From Symbiopectobacterium purcellii (GTDB lineage: Bacteria > Pseudomonadota > Gammaproteobacteria > Enterobacterales > Enterobacteriaceae), in assembly GCF_019797845.1 (NCBI RefSeq), contig NZ_CP081864.1, positions 124,001 to 188,000 on the forward strand: a stretch of DNA of 64,000 nt, read 5' to 3'. The notes under the pieces were generated by a model that saw only the letters and a list, made by a program, of their open reading frames with translations, had not been told where the DNA came from and ran no database searches. The translations under genes were made by a program, and so were the position numbers. Positions 28,989 to 39,041 of the stretch are shown piece by piece (the first letter of the stretch is position 1; each line of letters starts with the position of its first letter).

Positions 28989-30176
28989 ATGACCCTTTCA
29001 TCCCGTTCGATAGCATGGTTTCGTGTTATCAGCCTCGCTATGGCGGCCTTTATTTTTAATACCGCTGAATTTACGCCCGTTGCTTTGTTGTCCGATATCG
29101 CCGCCAGTTTTTCGATGAGCGCCGCACAGGTGGGATTGATTATCACGATTTATGCCTGGGTAGTGGGCACCATGTCGTTGCCCTTTATGCTGGTGTGCAG
29201 TGATATGGAACGGCGAGGGTTGCTGATCAAGGTATTTATCCTGTTTGCGGTGTGCAACATCATTTCCGGTTTGGCCTGGAATTTCTGGGTGTTGGTAGCG
29301 GCGCGTATCGGTGTAGCGCTGGCACATGCCATCTTCTGGTCAATCACGGCATCGTTGGCTGTGCGTTTGGCACCTCCGGGCAAGAAAGCGCAGGCGCTGA
29401 GCTTGTTGGCAACCGGCACCGCACTGGCAATGGTACTGGGCCTGCCGCTCGGCCGACTGATCGGGCAGTATATGGGGTGGCGCGTCACCTTTAGTGGCAT
29501 TGGCGTGGTGGCCGTTGCGATTCTGTTAGTGTTAATGAAGCTGTTGCCTCCGCTACCCAGCAGCCATTCCGGTTCACTGAAAAGTCTGCCATTGCTGCTC
29601 AAACGCCCGGCGTTGCTGTGCATTTATGCGCTGACGGTGCTGGTAGTGACCGCCCATTTTACCGCTTACAGCTATATCGAACCTTTTGTGCAGCGGGTCG
29701 CTGGATTAAGCGAAAACTTCACCACCGTATTGCTGCTGATTTTTGGCGGTGCCGGTATCATCGGCAGCATGCTCTTCAGCCGCTACAGCAACCGCTATCC
29801 GATGGGTTTTCTGATGGCGAGCATCGCGGCGTTGCCGTTGTGCATGGCGCTGTTGCTGCCAATGGCAAAAAATCCATTGGGATTGTCCATTGTCTGCGTG
29901 CTGTGGGGCATCGTTATCATGGCGCTGAGCCTTGGTATGCAGGTGAAAGTCCTGACGCTGGCCTCCGATGCCACGGATGTTGCTATGGCATTGTTCTCCG
30001 GCATCTATAATGTGGGTATCGGCGGCGGTGCGCTGTTGGGTAACCAGATCATCACGCATGTCGGCATGAACGAGATTGGTTTTGTCGGGGCCGCGCTGGG
30101 CGGTATTGCGCTGCTGTGGGGCCTGTTCATCTTTCGGCGCTATGCGCTGGTGTTTAGCCATGCTGTCATGAAGTAA
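28989..30176 (+). CDS. sotB: Sugar efflux transporter SotB (MFS, DHA1 family)
   Basis: SotB exports sugars such as arabinose, lactose and IPTG, limiting their intracellular level. Starting at the ATG at 28989 gives 395 residues with 12 membrane helices. Long blocks match E. coli SotB (YdeA): [34 protein letters not shown] segments, [30 protein letters not shown] and [20 protein letters not shown]. The ribosome binding site is weak. The gene is inserted between cpxP and fieF, which are adjacent in E. coli. Confidence 0.93.
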   Translation: MTLSSRSIAWFRVISLAMAAFIFNTAEFTPVALLSDIAASFSMSAAQVGLIITIYAWVVGTMSLPFMLVCSDMERRGLLIKVFILFAVCNIISGLAWNFWVLVAARIGVALAHAIFWSITASLAVRLAPPGKKAQALSLLATGTALAMVLGLPLGRLIGQYMGWRVTFSGIGVVAVAILLVLMKLLPPLPSSHSGSLKSLPLLLKRPALLCIYALTVLVVTAHFTAYSYIEPFVQRVAGLSENFTTVLLLIFGGAGIIGSMLFSRYSNRYPMGFLMASIAALPLCMALLLPMAKNPLGLSIVCVLWGIVIMALSLGMQVKVLTLASDATDVAMALFSGIYNVGIGGGALLGNQIITHVGMNEIGFVGAALGGIALLWGLFIFRRYALVFSHAVMK

Positions 30177-30218
30177 TGTCATGATGGGATAGTCGGTTTT
30201 GTTGAGGCGAGGTGCGTG

Positions 30219-31121
30219 ATGGATTCGCAGTATGCGCATTGGGTAACGCGCGCCGCAGTGGTTGCGACAACCGTGGCGCTGCTGCTATTTATCATTAAAG
30301 TCTTCGCCTGGTGGTACACCGGTTCGGTCAGTTTACTGGCCTCGTTGGTGGATTCACTGGTGGATATCAGCGCGTCGCTGGTGAACCTGCTGGCCGTGCG
30401 TTATGCCCTCCAACCCGCTGATGATGAGCATGCTTTCGGTCATGGCAAAGCAGAGTCACTGGCTGCCATTGCCCAGGGCATGTTCATTGCCGGTTCCGCG
30501 CTGTTCCTTATCTTGACCGGGTTCCAACGGCTCGGTGCGCCGCAGCCGCTGTATGCGCCAGAGGTGGGGATTGTCATCACAGTGATTGCTCTGGTGTCAA
30601 CGCTGCTGCTGGTGACGTTTCAACGCTGGGTGGTACGCAAAACCCAGAGTCAGGCGATACGCGCCGATTCATTGCACTATCAGTCCGATGTGTTTATGAA
30701 CGGTGCCATTCTGGTGGCGCTGGTGTTGAGCTGGCGCGGTATCACTTATGCCGATGCCCTGTTTGCGTTGGGGATCGGGGTTTATATTCTCTACAGCGCG
30801 CTGCGCATCGGTTATGACGCAGTGCAATCGCTGCTGGATCGCGCGCTGCCAGAAGAAGAGCAGCAGGCCATTGTTGCGCTGATTCGTGGCTGGCCGGGCA
30901 TTCATGGCGCACATCAACTGCGTACCCGGCGTTCAGGGCCTACCCGTTTTATTCAACTGCATCTGGAAATGGATGATGCGCTGCCGCTGGTTCGGGCACA
31001 TGAGGTTGCGGACAGTTTGGAACAGGCGCTACGTGAGCGTTTTCCCGGTGCTGATATTCTGATCCATCAAGACCCTTCTTCTGCCGTACCGGAAGAACAG
31101 CGTGGGCGCATCGAGGTGTGA
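30219..31121 (+). CDS. fieF: Cation-efflux pump FieF (ferrous iron/zinc)
   Basis: FieF (YiiP) is a homodimeric CDF-family antiporter that exports Fe(II), Zn(II) and Cd(II) in exchange for protons. The 300-residue protein begins [13 protein letters not shown]. It has six membrane helices with the metal-site pattern [14 protein letters not shown] near residues 44-57 and [13 protein letters not shown] near 149. [13 protein letters not shown] lies between helices, and a C-terminal cytoplasmic metal-binding domain follows. I preferred the ATG at 30219 to a GTG one codon earlier. Confidence 0.95.
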   Translation: MDSQYAHWVTRAAVVATTVALLLFIIKVFAWWYTGSVSLLASLVDSLVDISASLVNLLAVRYALQPADDEHAFGHGKAESLAAIAQGMFIAGSALFLILTGFQRLGAPQPLYAPEVGIVITVIALVSTLLLVTFQRWVVRKTQSQAIRADSLHYQSDVFMNGAILVALVLSWRGITYADALFALGIGVYILYSALRIGYDAVQSLLDRALPEEEQQAIVALIRGWPGIHGAHQLRTRRSGPTRFIQLHLEMDDALPLVRAHEVADSLEQALRERFPGADILIHQDPSSAVPEEQRGRIEV

Positions 31122-31185
31122 TCCAGCCTGTATTTGTTTGAGAAATGTGATAGAAAATGGATTGTGCGGCATTATTTTGCCTGAC

Positions 31186-31219
31186 CTGAATCAATTCAGC
31201 TCAGGACATTTGTTATAAT
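31186..31219 (+). promoter_or_regulatory. pfkA promoter with Cra-like operator
   Basis: A -10 element TATAAT lies at 31214-31219. Immediately upstream, CTGAATCAATTCAG at 31186-31199 resembles the Cra (FruR) site TGAAWCGNTTCA and would cover the -35 region. pfkA is a Cra-repressed glycolytic gene in E. coli. The -35 hexamer itself is poor. Confidence 0.55.
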
Positions 31220-31308
31220 ATGCCTAAAAAGGTGAGCGACGGTTCGCCACGGCGGCCCGTCAGATAGAAACATCCTGCAAAACTACATCTACAAGTCCAG
31301 AGGTTGTC

Positions 31309-32271
31309 ATGATCAAGAAAATCGGAGTATTGACGAGCGGTGGCGATGCGCCAGGCATGAATGCGGCGATTCGCGGCGTAGTACGCGCGGCGCTGACGGA
31401 AGGTTTGGAAGTCTACGGTATCTATGATGGCTATCAGGGCTTGTACCAGGATCGCATGGAGCAGTTGGACCGCTACAGCGTGTCTGATGTTATCAATCGC
31501 GGCGGCACTTTTTTAGGGTCGGCGCGTTTCCCCGAGTTTCGCGACGATCAGGTGCGTGAAGTTGCGGTACAGAACATGAAAAACCGTGGTCTGGATGCGC
31601 TGGTGGTGATCGGCGGTGACGGTTCTTATATGGGTGCCAAGCGCCTGACTGAAATGGGCTTCCCGTGTATCGGTCTACCGGGCACCATTGATAACGACGT
31701 GGCAGGGACCGACTACACCATTGGGTATTTCACCGCACTGGAAACCGTACTGGAAGCCATCGACCGCTTACGCGATACCTCTTCTTCTCACCAACGTATT
31801 TCCATCGTGGAAGTGATGGGCCGCCACTGCGGCGACTTGACACTGGCTGCGGCGATTGCCGGGGGCTGCGAGTTCATTGTCTTGCCGGAAGAAGCGTTCA
31901 AACCGGAAGATCTGGTGTGTGAAATCAAAGCGGGTATCGCTAAAGGGAAAAAACACGCCATCGTCGCCATTACTGAGCACATCTGCGATATCGATGAACT
32001 GGCGCGCTATATTGAAAGAGAAACCGGGCGTGAAACGCGTTCCACCGTACTGGGTCACATTCAGCGCGGCGGCTCCCCGGTAGCCTATGACCGCATTCTG
32101 GCGTCGCGTATGGGGGCGTACGCCATTGAGTTGTTGCTGCAAGGCTATGGCGGTCGCTGCGTCGGTATTCAGAACGAAAAAATGGTGCACCACGATATCA
32201 TTGATGCCATCGAAAATATGAAGCGTCCGTTTAAACTCGATTGGCTGGAGACGGCAAGAAAGCTGTTCTAA
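31309..32271 (+). CDS. pfkA: 6-phosphofructokinase I
   Basis: PfkA catalyses ATP-dependent phosphorylation of fructose 6-phosphate, the committed step of glycolysis. The 320 residues equal E. coli PfkA. Visible motifs are [16 protein letters not shown] near residue 8, the ATP-binding GGDGSYMGA near 103, the catalytic [11 protein letters not shown] near 125 with the base Asp127, and [12 protein letters not shown] near 165. The downstream sbp and cdh genes of E. coli are absent and replaced by accessory genes. Confidence 0.97.
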   Translation: MIKKIGVLTSGGDAPGMNAAIRGVVRAALTEGLEVYGIYDGYQGLYQDRMEQLDRYSVSDVINRGGTFLGSARFPEFRDDQVREVAVQNMKNRGLDALVVIGGDGSYMGAKRLTEMGFPCIGLPGTIDNDVAGTDYTIGYFTALETVLEAIDRLRDTSSSHQRISIVEVMGRHCGDLTLAAAIAGGCEFIVLPEEAFKPEDLVCEIKAGIAKGKKHAIVAITEHICDIDELARYIERETGRETRSTVLGHIQRGGSPVAYDRILASRMGAYAIELLLQGYGGRCVGIQNEKMVHHDIIDAIENMKRPFKLDWLETARKLF

Positions 32272-32465
32272 ATCTGGTGTCTGTGTTCTTTCGCACTAAA
32301 AGCCATCCCGCCGCATGACGACAGGGTGGTTGTTTTCTTGATGCGGTAGCCTGTCGGGAGCGTGTCAGGTTGCTGTCAGGTCGCTGTCGTGTTCACGGCA
32401 GATGCGTGGGCGTAGGTTGGGGCTGTGTTTCGTTCTTTGAAAAAAAAGCCATGAGGAAAACAACC

Positions 32466-32942
32466 ATGAATACCAATCCGATTAAAACACTACGCCTTGC
32501 CCGCGCCTGGTCCCAGGAGCAACTGGCGGAACTCTCCTCCTTGAGTGTCAGAACCGTTCAGCGTATCGAGAATGGTGAGCGTGCCAGTCTGGATACGCTC
32601 GGCGCTATCGCCGCAGCGTTTGGCGTGAATGTTACCGAGTTGATGACGGAAGAGAGCGAGCAGACCCTGAGCGGAGAATCGCTTGAACGGCGCGTGCAAG
32701 CAGCAAAACGTCAGGTGCGGCAAGAGAGCCGTTTCTGGCGTTCGCTTGTCATTTATGTTGTGGTCAATCTGGTGCTGTTTGTGGTGAACCGAATGACATC
32801 GCCGGGTTCCCACTGGTTCCTGTGGCCACTGCTGATCTGGGGCAGTTTTCTGTTGCTGGAGGCGGTGAAGGTATTTTGGTTGCGCGATCGTTGGCAGCGC
32901 TGGGAGCAGGCGCGTGTACAGCGGGTGCTGCGTAAGCCATAA
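32466..32942 (+). CDS. Membrane-anchored XRE-type HTH regulator (HTH + two-helix membrane domain)
   Basis: The 158-residue protein has an N-terminal Cro/CI-type HTH: IKTLRLARAWSQEQLAELS, then SVRTVQRIENGERASLDTL, residues 5-43. A linker follows, then two hydrophobic helices near residues 99-112 and 118-133 separated by a short turn, as in the 2TM domain. GAGGAAA seven bases upstream supports the ATG at 32466; another ATG lies 15 bases earlier. Such proteins are thought to bind DNA while attached to the inner membrane, but ligands and targets are unknown. It lies 70 bp upstream of aguB on the same strand, so a role in agmatine metabolism is possible but unproven. Confidence 0.8.
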   Translation: MNTNPIKTLRLARAWSQEQLAELSSLSVRTVQRIENGERASLDTLGAIAAAFGVNVTELMTEESEQTLSGESLERRVQAAKRQVRQESRFWRSLVIYVVVNLVLFVVNRMTSPGSHWFLWPLLIWGSFLLLEAVKVFWLRDRWQRWEQARVQRVLRKP

Positions 32943-33012
32943 TAGGTCGTACACTTAAACGGGTAGGGCTGGCGTTGAGCCAGCGTAATAGAGAGATAAT
33001 AGAGGTCTTCGC

Positions 33013-33897
33013 ATGACAAAAGTGACCGTTGCCGCAACGCAGATGGCGTGTTCCTGGGATCTGCCCAAGAATATTGAGAATGCCGAAAAACTGGTGCGAC
33101 AGGCGCACGCCAAGGGTGCTCAAATAATTCTGATTCAGGAACTGTTCGCCGCGCCTTACTTCTGTATCGATCAGAGTCCTGAGCACTATGCTCTGGCGCA
33201 AACGCTGGAGACCAGCCCGCTTATCAAACACTTCTCCGCACTGGCGGCTGAGCTTGAGGTGGTATTGCCGCTGAGCTTGTTTGAGCGCGCCAATAACGCC
33301 TACTACAACTCGCTGGTGATGATTGACGCCGACGGTAGCGTGCTGGATGTGTATCGTAAAACTCACATCCCCAATGGCCCAGCGTACCAGGAAAAACAGT
33401 TCTTTATCCCTGGCGATACCGGCTTCAAGGTGTGGCAAACCCGTTACGCCAAGGTGGGTGTGGGTATCTGCTGGGATCAGTGGTTCCCGGAAACCGCGCG
33501 CAGCCTGGCGTTGCAGGGCGCAGAGCTGATTTTCTACCCGACCGCTATCGGTTCTGAACCGGCTTACCCGGATATCGACAGCCAGCCGCATTGGACGCGG
33601 GTGCAGCAGGGTCACGCGGCCGCCAATCTGGTGCCTGTGATTGCCTCTAACCGTATTGGGACTGAAGCAAGCAAATATATTGATGGGCTGGAAATGACCT
33701 TCTACGGTTCCTCCTTCATTGCCGATCAAACGGGTGCGCTGTTGGCACAGGCAAACAAAACGGATGAAACCGTGCTGGTGCACACCTTCGATCTGGACGC
33801 AATTGCTGCTCAACGCGCCAGTTGGGGGCTGTTCCGCGATCGTCGCCCGGAGATGTACACGGCGCTCGCTACCTCTGACGGCAAGACCCGGAGATAA
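33013..33897 (+). CDS. aguB: N-carbamoylputrescine amidase
   Basis: AguB hydrolyses N-carbamoylputrescine to putrescine, CO2 and ammonia, the second step of the agmatine deiminase route. The 294-residue nitrilase-superfamily protein has the Glu of LIQELFAAPYFC near residue 41, the Lys of YRKTHIPNGPAY near 117 and the nucleophilic Cys of VGICWDQWFPE near 154. The block HAAANLVPVIASNRIGTE is typical of plant and bacterial AguB. It is followed by aguA after three bases. Confidence 0.96.
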   Translation: MTKVTVAATQMACSWDLPKNIENAEKLVRQAHAKGAQIILIQELFAAPYFCIDQSPEHYALAQTLETSPLIKHFSALAAELEVVLPLSLFERANNAYYNSLVMIDADGSVLDVYRKTHIPNGPAYQEKQFFIPGDTGFKVWQTRYAKVGVGICWDQWFPETARSLALQGAELIFYPTAIGSEPAYPDIDSQPHWTRVQQGHAAANLVPVIASNRIGTEASKYIDGLEMTFYGSSFIADQTGALLAQANKTDETVLVHTFDLDAIAAQRASWGLFRDRRPEMYTALATSDGKTRR

Positions 33898-33900
33898 TCG

Positions 33901-34998
33901 ATGTCACCTTCGACTCTCACTTCTACGCCGCGCCAGGATGGCTTTTTTATGCCTGCCGAATGGGCACCTCATGATGCGGTGTGGATGATCTGGCCCTATC
34001 GGCTGGATAATTGGCGCAACAACGCCTTGCCTGCACAGCAGACGTTCGCTGCTGTAGCACAGGCGATTGGTCAGAAGACGCCGGTGATTATGGGGGTGCC
34101 AGCGCAGCAAATGGCGCAGGCACGTAGCCTGATGCCTGCAACGGTGACGCTGATTGCGCTGGAAAGCGATGACGCCTGGATGCGTGATACCGGACCGACG
34201 GTGGTGCTAAACGGTAACGGTGAGCGCCGGGGTATCGACTGGCAGTTTAACGCCTGGGGCGGTGAGTTGGGCGGGTTGTACGACGACTGGCGACAGGATG
34301 AACAGGTCGCACAGCAGGTGCTGGCGCACCACGGCGACGCACGCTATGCGGCTCCGTTGATTCTGGAAGGCGGCTCTATTCACGTTGATGGAGAAGGCAC
34401 GCTGCTGACCACGGCAGAATGCTTGTTGAACCCGAATCGCAACCCTCATCTGAGCAAGGCTGAGATTGAGCAGTTGATGCGTGACTACCTCAATATTTCC
34501 ACCATTATCTGGTTGGAAGATGGGGTGTATAACGACGAAACCGACGGCCATATCGATAACATGTGCTGCTTTGTGCGCCCCGGTGAAGTGGCGTTGCACT
34601 GGACGGATGACGAAAATGATCCACAGTATGCGCGCTCTGTCGCAGCGTATCAGGTCTTATCCCAAGCTCGGGATGCGCAAGGGCGTGCGCTGAAGATCTG
34701 GAAGCTGCCTGCGCCGGGTCCGCTCTATGCGACGGAAGAGGAAGCGGCGGGTGTCGCATCGGGTGATGCAATTGAACGTTTAGCCGGCTCGCGTCTGGCG
34801 GGGTCTTACGTGAATTTTCTGATCAGCAATCAGCAAATCATCTTCCCGTTGTTGGATGCGCGTACCGATGATACGGCGCGTGACCTGCTGCAACAGATGT
34901 TTCCGGATTACGCCATTGTGGGCGTGCCCGCGCGTGAAATTCTGTTGGGTGGTGGCAACATTCACTGCATTACTCAGCAGATCCCTTCAGTGCGTTAA
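33901..34998 (+). CDS. aguA: Agmatine deiminase
   Basis: AguA converts agmatine to N-carbamoylputrescine and ammonia, feeding AguB next to it. The 365-residue pentein-fold protein shows [15 protein letters not shown] near residue 18, [13 protein letters not shown] near 90, [16 protein letters not shown] near 157, [12 protein letters not shown] near 215 and the catalytic cysteine in [12 protein letters not shown] near the C terminus. The aguBA pair makes putrescine from arginine-derived agmatine. It ends at a strong terminator. Confidence 0.96.
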   Translation: MSPSTLTSTPRQDGFFMPAEWAPHDAVWMIWPYRLDNWRNNALPAQQTFAAVAQAIGQKTPVIMGVPAQQMAQARSLMPATVTLIALESDDAWMRDTGPTVVLNGNGERRGIDWQFNAWGGELGGLYDDWRQDEQVAQQVLAHHGDARYAAPLILEGGSIHVDGEGTLLTTAECLLNPNRNPHLSKAEIEQLMRDYLNISTIIWLEDGVYNDETDGHIDNMCCFVRPGEVALHWTDDENDPQYARSVAAYQVLSQARDAQGRALKIWKLPAPGPLYATEEEAAGVASGDAIERLAGSRLAGSYVNFLISNQQIIFPLLDARTDDTARDLLQQMFPDYAIVGVPAREILLGGGNIHCITQQIPSVR

Positions 34999-35016
34999 GC
35001 CGGTTTTTCTATCATC

Positions 35017-35048
35017 AAAAAGGCTCCGGTAACAACCGGAGCCTTTTT
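35017..35048. terminator. Bidirectional terminator after aguA
   Basis: The stem GGCTCCGGT-TAAC-type loop-ACCGGAGCC (35022-35043) is flanked by AAAAA on the left and TTTTT on the right. It serves aguA and the convergent MFS gene. Confidence 0.92.
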
Positions 35049-35064
35049 GTTATCTGACAGTGAC

Positions 35065-36705
35065 CTATTTAGTCGGTTCTTTATCCAGATTATCCGCAGG
35101 CAGTTCACCGGGCAGATAGCCGGGCAGCCGGCCTGCCGGGATGATTGCCATCATGGACAGGAAGGCCATGATCAGCAGACCAAACTTCAGCGCTTTCAGG
35201 CGCGATTCCTCGTTAACGCGCACCGCTTCCGCCACTTGCTCCGGTGTTGCCGTGGTTTGCGACAGCACGGTGAGCAGACGGTCATTGCTGATAAAGTTAA
35301 TATTATCCAGATTCACCTGTGCCTGAATTTCTGGGGTTAGCACCGGGGTTTGCACAATGTTGCGCATCACGCTGGAACTGAGCAGACCGATCAACAGCTC
35401 ACCGGCCACGGCGGTACCAATCGCATTCGCCAGATTGTTGGTGGTGCCGCGCAGTGAGCCAACATCGCCCGCCAACTCTTTCGGAGAAGCACTCACCAGC
35501 ACGTTAAACAGCAGGGTGACCAGCGAGCCCTGACCAATACCGAACGCCACCAGTCCAAACAGTACCGCGAACTCGCTCCAGTTGTTGCGCACGACAAAAG
35601 CGAGCCACAGCAACGAAAGGGTGCAGAGGATAAAGCCATAGCGGCCAATCTTTTGCGGCGTTAGCTTGTGGTAAAAACGCACGATAAGCGTTGCGGAGAA
35701 GAATACGGACAGGTTGAACGGCATCATGGCGATGGCGGTTGCCAGCGGTGTGCTGCCCTGCACAATCTGAATGTAGAGCGGCACGGAAAAGTTCAACATT
35801 GCTTCCAGCGCCACCACCGCAAACATGGCGACCACGGCGGCCCGCTCTGTGGGGGAGGTGATCACTTCCAGCGCCAGTAACGGGGTTTTGCCTTTCTCTT
35901 TTATGCGTCGCGTCCAGACCACAAAGAGCTGACCGAGCACGATACCCAGCGCGATCATAAAGGGCGCCGGAGATAAGCCCAGCAGATCGAAAGGCGCCGC
36001 GTCACGTACCAGACCCATACCCCAACGGTTAAGGTTGTTGAAGCCGAACGACATCAGAATGATGGCGCTTGCCGCCAGTACCACACCGACAATATCGATG
36101 CTGACTTCCGGTCGGCCCTTATCCGCTTTCATGCGGAAGCTGAGAAAGAAAATGACGGCGGACAAGACGATCAGCAGACCGAACGCCGGACGCCAGCCGA
36201 TATAGGTACCCAGTACCCCTCCAATCAAAAATGCGGCCACACCAGCACCGGCGCGGGCCGAACCCAGTGTGCCGAGCGCGGTGGCTTGTTGTGCACCGCG
36301 ATAATTCTCCGCAATCAACGCCACCAGCGAGGGCACCAACGCTGCCGCAGTGAGGCCGCTGAGCGCTTGTGCGCTGATCATGATGGTGGCGTTAGGGCTG
36401 AAGGTCATCATCACCTGAGCAACACCGAACAGCAGCACGGTAGAGCGGAAGATGATCAGTGGGCCAAATCGCTGGTTGAGTTTTGCACCCAACATCACGA
36501 AACCGGCGACGGACAGTGAATAGACGACGATACCCGTCGCAATGGTGGTGGGCGGCACATTGAAACTGTTCACCATACCGCCCAGCGCGACGGGAAGCGA
36601 GGCGACGTTGAATGACATCAGGATCTGGGCGAGGGCGATGGCGATCATCGGTGCCCATGACGCCTTCTCATCTGTCACTGTGTGCGGTGTTGATTGATTC
36701 ACCAT
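35065..36705 (-). CDS. MFS exporter, DHA2 family (14 membrane helices)
   Basis: The 546-residue protein has the pattern of DHA2 (EmrB/QacA-type) drug:proton antiporters, with about 14 hydrophobic segments. It has the antiporter-type motif GSARAGAGVAAFLIGGVLGTYIGWRPAF near residues 148-175 and an extended loop before the last helix. The substrate is unknown. It lies 66 bp downstream of a glutaminase gene on the same strand and probably shares its transcript. A role in exporting glutamate, a glutamine analogue or an unrelated compound is open. No EmrA-like adaptor gene is nearby. Confidence 0.85.
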   Translation of the reverse strand: MVNQSTPHTVTDEKASWAPMIAIALAQILMSFNVASLPVALGGMVNSFNVPPTTIATGIVVYSLSVAGFVMLGAKLNQRFGPLIIFRSTVLLFGVAQVMMTFSPNATIMISAQALSGLTAAALVPSLVALIAENYRGAQQATALGTLGSARAGAGVAAFLIGGVLGTYIGWRPAFGLLIVLSAVIFFLSFRMKADKGRPEVSIDIVGVVLAASAIILMSFGFNNLNRWGMGLVRDAAPFDLLGLSPAPFMIALGIVLGQLFVVWTRRIKEKGKTPLLALEVITSPTERAAVVAMFAVVALEAMLNFSVPLYIQIVQGSTPLATAIAMMPFNLSVFFSATLIVRFYHKLTPQKIGRYGFILCTLSLLWLAFVVRNNWSEFAVLFGLVAFGIGQGSLVTLLFNVLVSASPKELAGDVGSLRGTTNNLANAIGTAVAGELLIGLLSSSVMRNIVQTPVLTPEIQAQVNLDNINFISNDRLLTVLSQTTATPEQVAEAVRVNEESRLKALKFGLLIMAFLSMMAIIPAGRLPGYLPGELPADNLDKEPTK

Positions 36706-36771
36706 AATGGTTATCCCCTTATTATCCTTGTCATTTTGTGAATTTTTACGTCGTTGGCGTGGTAACGATGA

Positions 36772-37779
36772 TTAGCCTTGTTCGGTGTAAGGTTCGGAGA
36801 CGAACATATCCATACCCAGGCTGCGGGAAAGAAAGCGTGCGGCCAACTGGCCTTTGACACTGTTGCCTGCGCCGTCCAGCAAGGGCGCAAAGGTGCCTAA
36901 ACCGCCCTTACCGGGCGAGACAGTGACGATGCCGCCGCCAATACCACTCTTGCCGGGCAGGCCGATGTCGTAGAGCCAGTCGCCGGATGTCTCATACAGT
37001 CCGGCGGTAACCATTACGGCGAGGGCGTAATGGCACACGTCATTGTTGACCACGCGATCGCGGGTGATGGGGTTGACGCCACCATCGGCCAGCGTTGCTC
37101 CCATCACCGCCAGATCGCGAGCGCTGATGTTCAGTGAGCATTGGCGGGTATATAAATCAACGGCAATGGCCGGATCGCAGCCGAGCCGTCCGTAGCTGTA
37201 AAGCAAATTGGCGATACCGCGATTGCGGAAATTGGTCTCACAGGCGGATTGATACACTTCCTCGTTAAGGGTGAGTTCTCTGCCCGCGAAACCGCATAAT
37301 CCGCTGTAAATAAAATTCCATTTCTCGTCGCTGGTGCTGCCGGGGATCAGGCTGGTGGTGGCGATTGCCCCCGGATTCACCATCGGATTGGTGCGAGCGT
37401 CTGCGGTGAACTCAACCGCTGTGACTGAGTTGAACGGCATACCGGTACTGTTTACGCCCAGCTTTTCGCGTGCGACGCGGGCACCCAGTGCCTGACACAC
37501 CAACGCGAAGACAAAGGGTTTCGATACACTCATGATGGTGAACTCATAATCCACATCACCTGCGGTGTGTACCGCACCGTTGGCGCCGACCATACAAATG
37601 CCATAAAGCGCGGGGGGAACGCGTTCAAGTGCAGGATAAACCTTAGATACAAAGCCCTCGTGGTTTTGCCCGAAACGCTGGTGGGCTTCTTGTATCAATC
37701 GTGTCACGGTGTCCTGGTCCGGCAGATGTCCGGTTGAAACATAGGGGCTGAAAGTATTGCTGGATTCGTCAAAGGGCAT
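36772..37779 (-). CDS. glsA: Glutaminase (serine-dependent, GlsA type)
   Basis: This enzyme hydrolyses L-glutamine to glutamate and ammonia. Starting at the ATG at 37779 (CGGAGA eight bases upstream) gives 335 residues. The beta-lactamase-like fold has the SxxK nucleophile motif in IMSVSKPFVFAL near residue 82, then NPMVNPGAIATT near 131 and SGIGGGIVTVSPGKGGLGTF near 277. It is somewhat longer than the usual 305-310, with extra N-terminal residues. It is the first gene of a probable two-gene unit with the downstream DHA2 exporter. Acid-resistance or nitrogen roles are known for the family; which applies here is unknown. Confidence 0.92.
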   Translation of the reverse strand: MPFDESSNTFSPYVSTGHLPDQDTVTRLIQEAHQRFGQNHEGFVSKVYPALERVPPALYGICMVGANGAVHTAGDVDYEFTIMSVSKPFVFALVCQALGARVAREKLGVNSTGMPFNSVTAVEFTADARTNPMVNPGAIATTSLIPGSTSDEKWNFIYSGLCGFAGRELTLNEEVYQSACETNFRNRGIANLLYSYGRLGCDPAIAVDLYTRQCSLNISARDLAVMGATLADGGVNPITRDRVVNNDVCHYALAVMVTAGLYETSGDWLYDIGLPGKSGIGGGIVTVSPGKGGLGTFAPLLDGAGNSVKGQLAARFLSRSLGMDMFVSEPYTEQG

Positions 37780-38170
37780 GGTGATATCTCCGTAATAGAC
37801 CGCCATTTTCCTTACTTATCAATTTGATAGGGATGGCATCATTGAGGCGCTTTCTCCCTTCATAGAGCGTAGTACAGCGTGGCATGATGATTAGGGTGTG
37901 ATTTGAGACGTATACGTTTTAAGGTAAAAGGCGGGTTTTATAGAAAATAATAAATATTCAGACATTTAAAATATTTAATCCCGTAAATGGGGATTTTGTT
38001 TTTCAGAAATACAATTTTTAATTTAGTAACGTGAAAAATTCACTGCGAAGGATTAAGTGCCTGGGGTTAGGCGGCATAAGAGTTTCAGAAAAGGAGTACA
38101 GCGAGGGGCGGAAACGAGAGGGTAAAACAGCGCATCTGTAAAACAGACACGCTGTTGCAGTATTACCGTA
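37780..38170. other. Intergenic region between tpiA and glsA
   Basis: The 391 bp carry no credible gene. The part next to glsA is AT-rich (37900-38040) and should include its promoter. Confidence 0.5.
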
Positions 38171-38938
38171 TTACGCGCGCTTGGCTTCTGCGGCGGCTTT
38201 TACGATCACGGCAAAAGCATCGGCTTTCAGCGACGCGCCACCTACCAGTGCGCCGTCGATGTCCGGCTGCGTAAAGAGTTCAGCCGCGTTGGCCGCGTTG
38301 ACCGAGCCACCGTACTGAATGATGACCTGATCGGCGACCGCTTTGTCCTGCTTGGCGATATGGTCACGGATAAACTTATGCACCGCTTGTGCCTGAGCAG
38401 GTGTTGCTGATTTGCCGGTGCCAATCGCCCATACGGGTTCGTAGGCGATAACCGCACCGTTAAAAGCGGTCGCACCCAATGTGCTCAATACCGCATCCAA
38501 CTGACGGGCGACAACCGCTTCGGTTTCACCGGCTTCGTTCTCGGCTTCGGTTTCACCGATGCACAGCACGGGGATCAGTCCGGCTTCTTTCAACACGCCA
38601 AATTTTTTCGCAATGAATGCATCGCTTTCTTTGTGGTAGGTACGGCGTTCGGAGTGGCCGATGATGATGTATTTTGCACCGATATCTTTCAACATGGTGG
38701 CAGAGGTTTCGCCTGTGAAGGCGCCGGACAGGTTAACATCGACGTTCTGTGCGCCGAGGGCAATGCGACCACCGGCCAATTGATGATTTGCCTGATCCAG
38801 ATACAGCTCGGGCGGCGCGATGGCGACGTTGCAGCCAGTCACTGTGCTGAGTTCTTTACGCAAACCGGCGATCAGCTCGATAACCATGTGCGTGCTGCCG
38901 TTCAGCTTCCAGTTACCCATGACTAATGGATGACGCAT
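38171..38938 (-). CDS. tpiA: Triosephosphate isomerase
   Basis: TpiA interconverts dihydroxyacetone phosphate and glyceraldehyde 3-phosphate. The 255 residues equal E. coli TpiA. Catalytic residues are visible: Lys11 in MGNWKLNG, His in [11 protein letters not shown] near 95, Glu in [15 protein letters not shown] near 167, and GGSVNAANA plus GALVGGASL for phosphate binding. GGAGG eight bases before the ATG at 38938 fixes the start; the frame is open for nine codons more. yiiQ lies just upstream on the same strand. Confidence 0.97.
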   Translation of the reverse strand: MRHPLVMGNWKLNGSTHMVIELIAGLRKELSTVTGCNVAIAPPELYLDQANHQLAGGRIALGAQNVDVNLSGAFTGETSATMLKDIGAKYIIIGHSERRTYHKESDAFIAKKFGVLKEAGLIPVLCIGETEAENEAGETEAVVARQLDAVLSTLGATAFNGAVIAYEPVWAIGTGKSATPAQAQAVHKFIRDHIAKQDKAVADQVIIQYGGSVNAANAAELFTQPDIDGALVGGASLKADAFAVIVKAAAEAKRA

Positions 38939-39041
38939 CTTTTTTCCTCCGGATAGGGATAGCAAGTAATTTTATTTTTCAGACAGTATAGAGACCAAAG
39001 CCGCGAGAAGCTCGGATTTTCATCACTCAATGCCAGCGCGA

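Noticed and set aside
32764..33813. 349-codon minus-strand frame opposite aguB
   Set aside because: It is antisense to a clear nitrilase-family gene, with shadow-like composition and no motifs.
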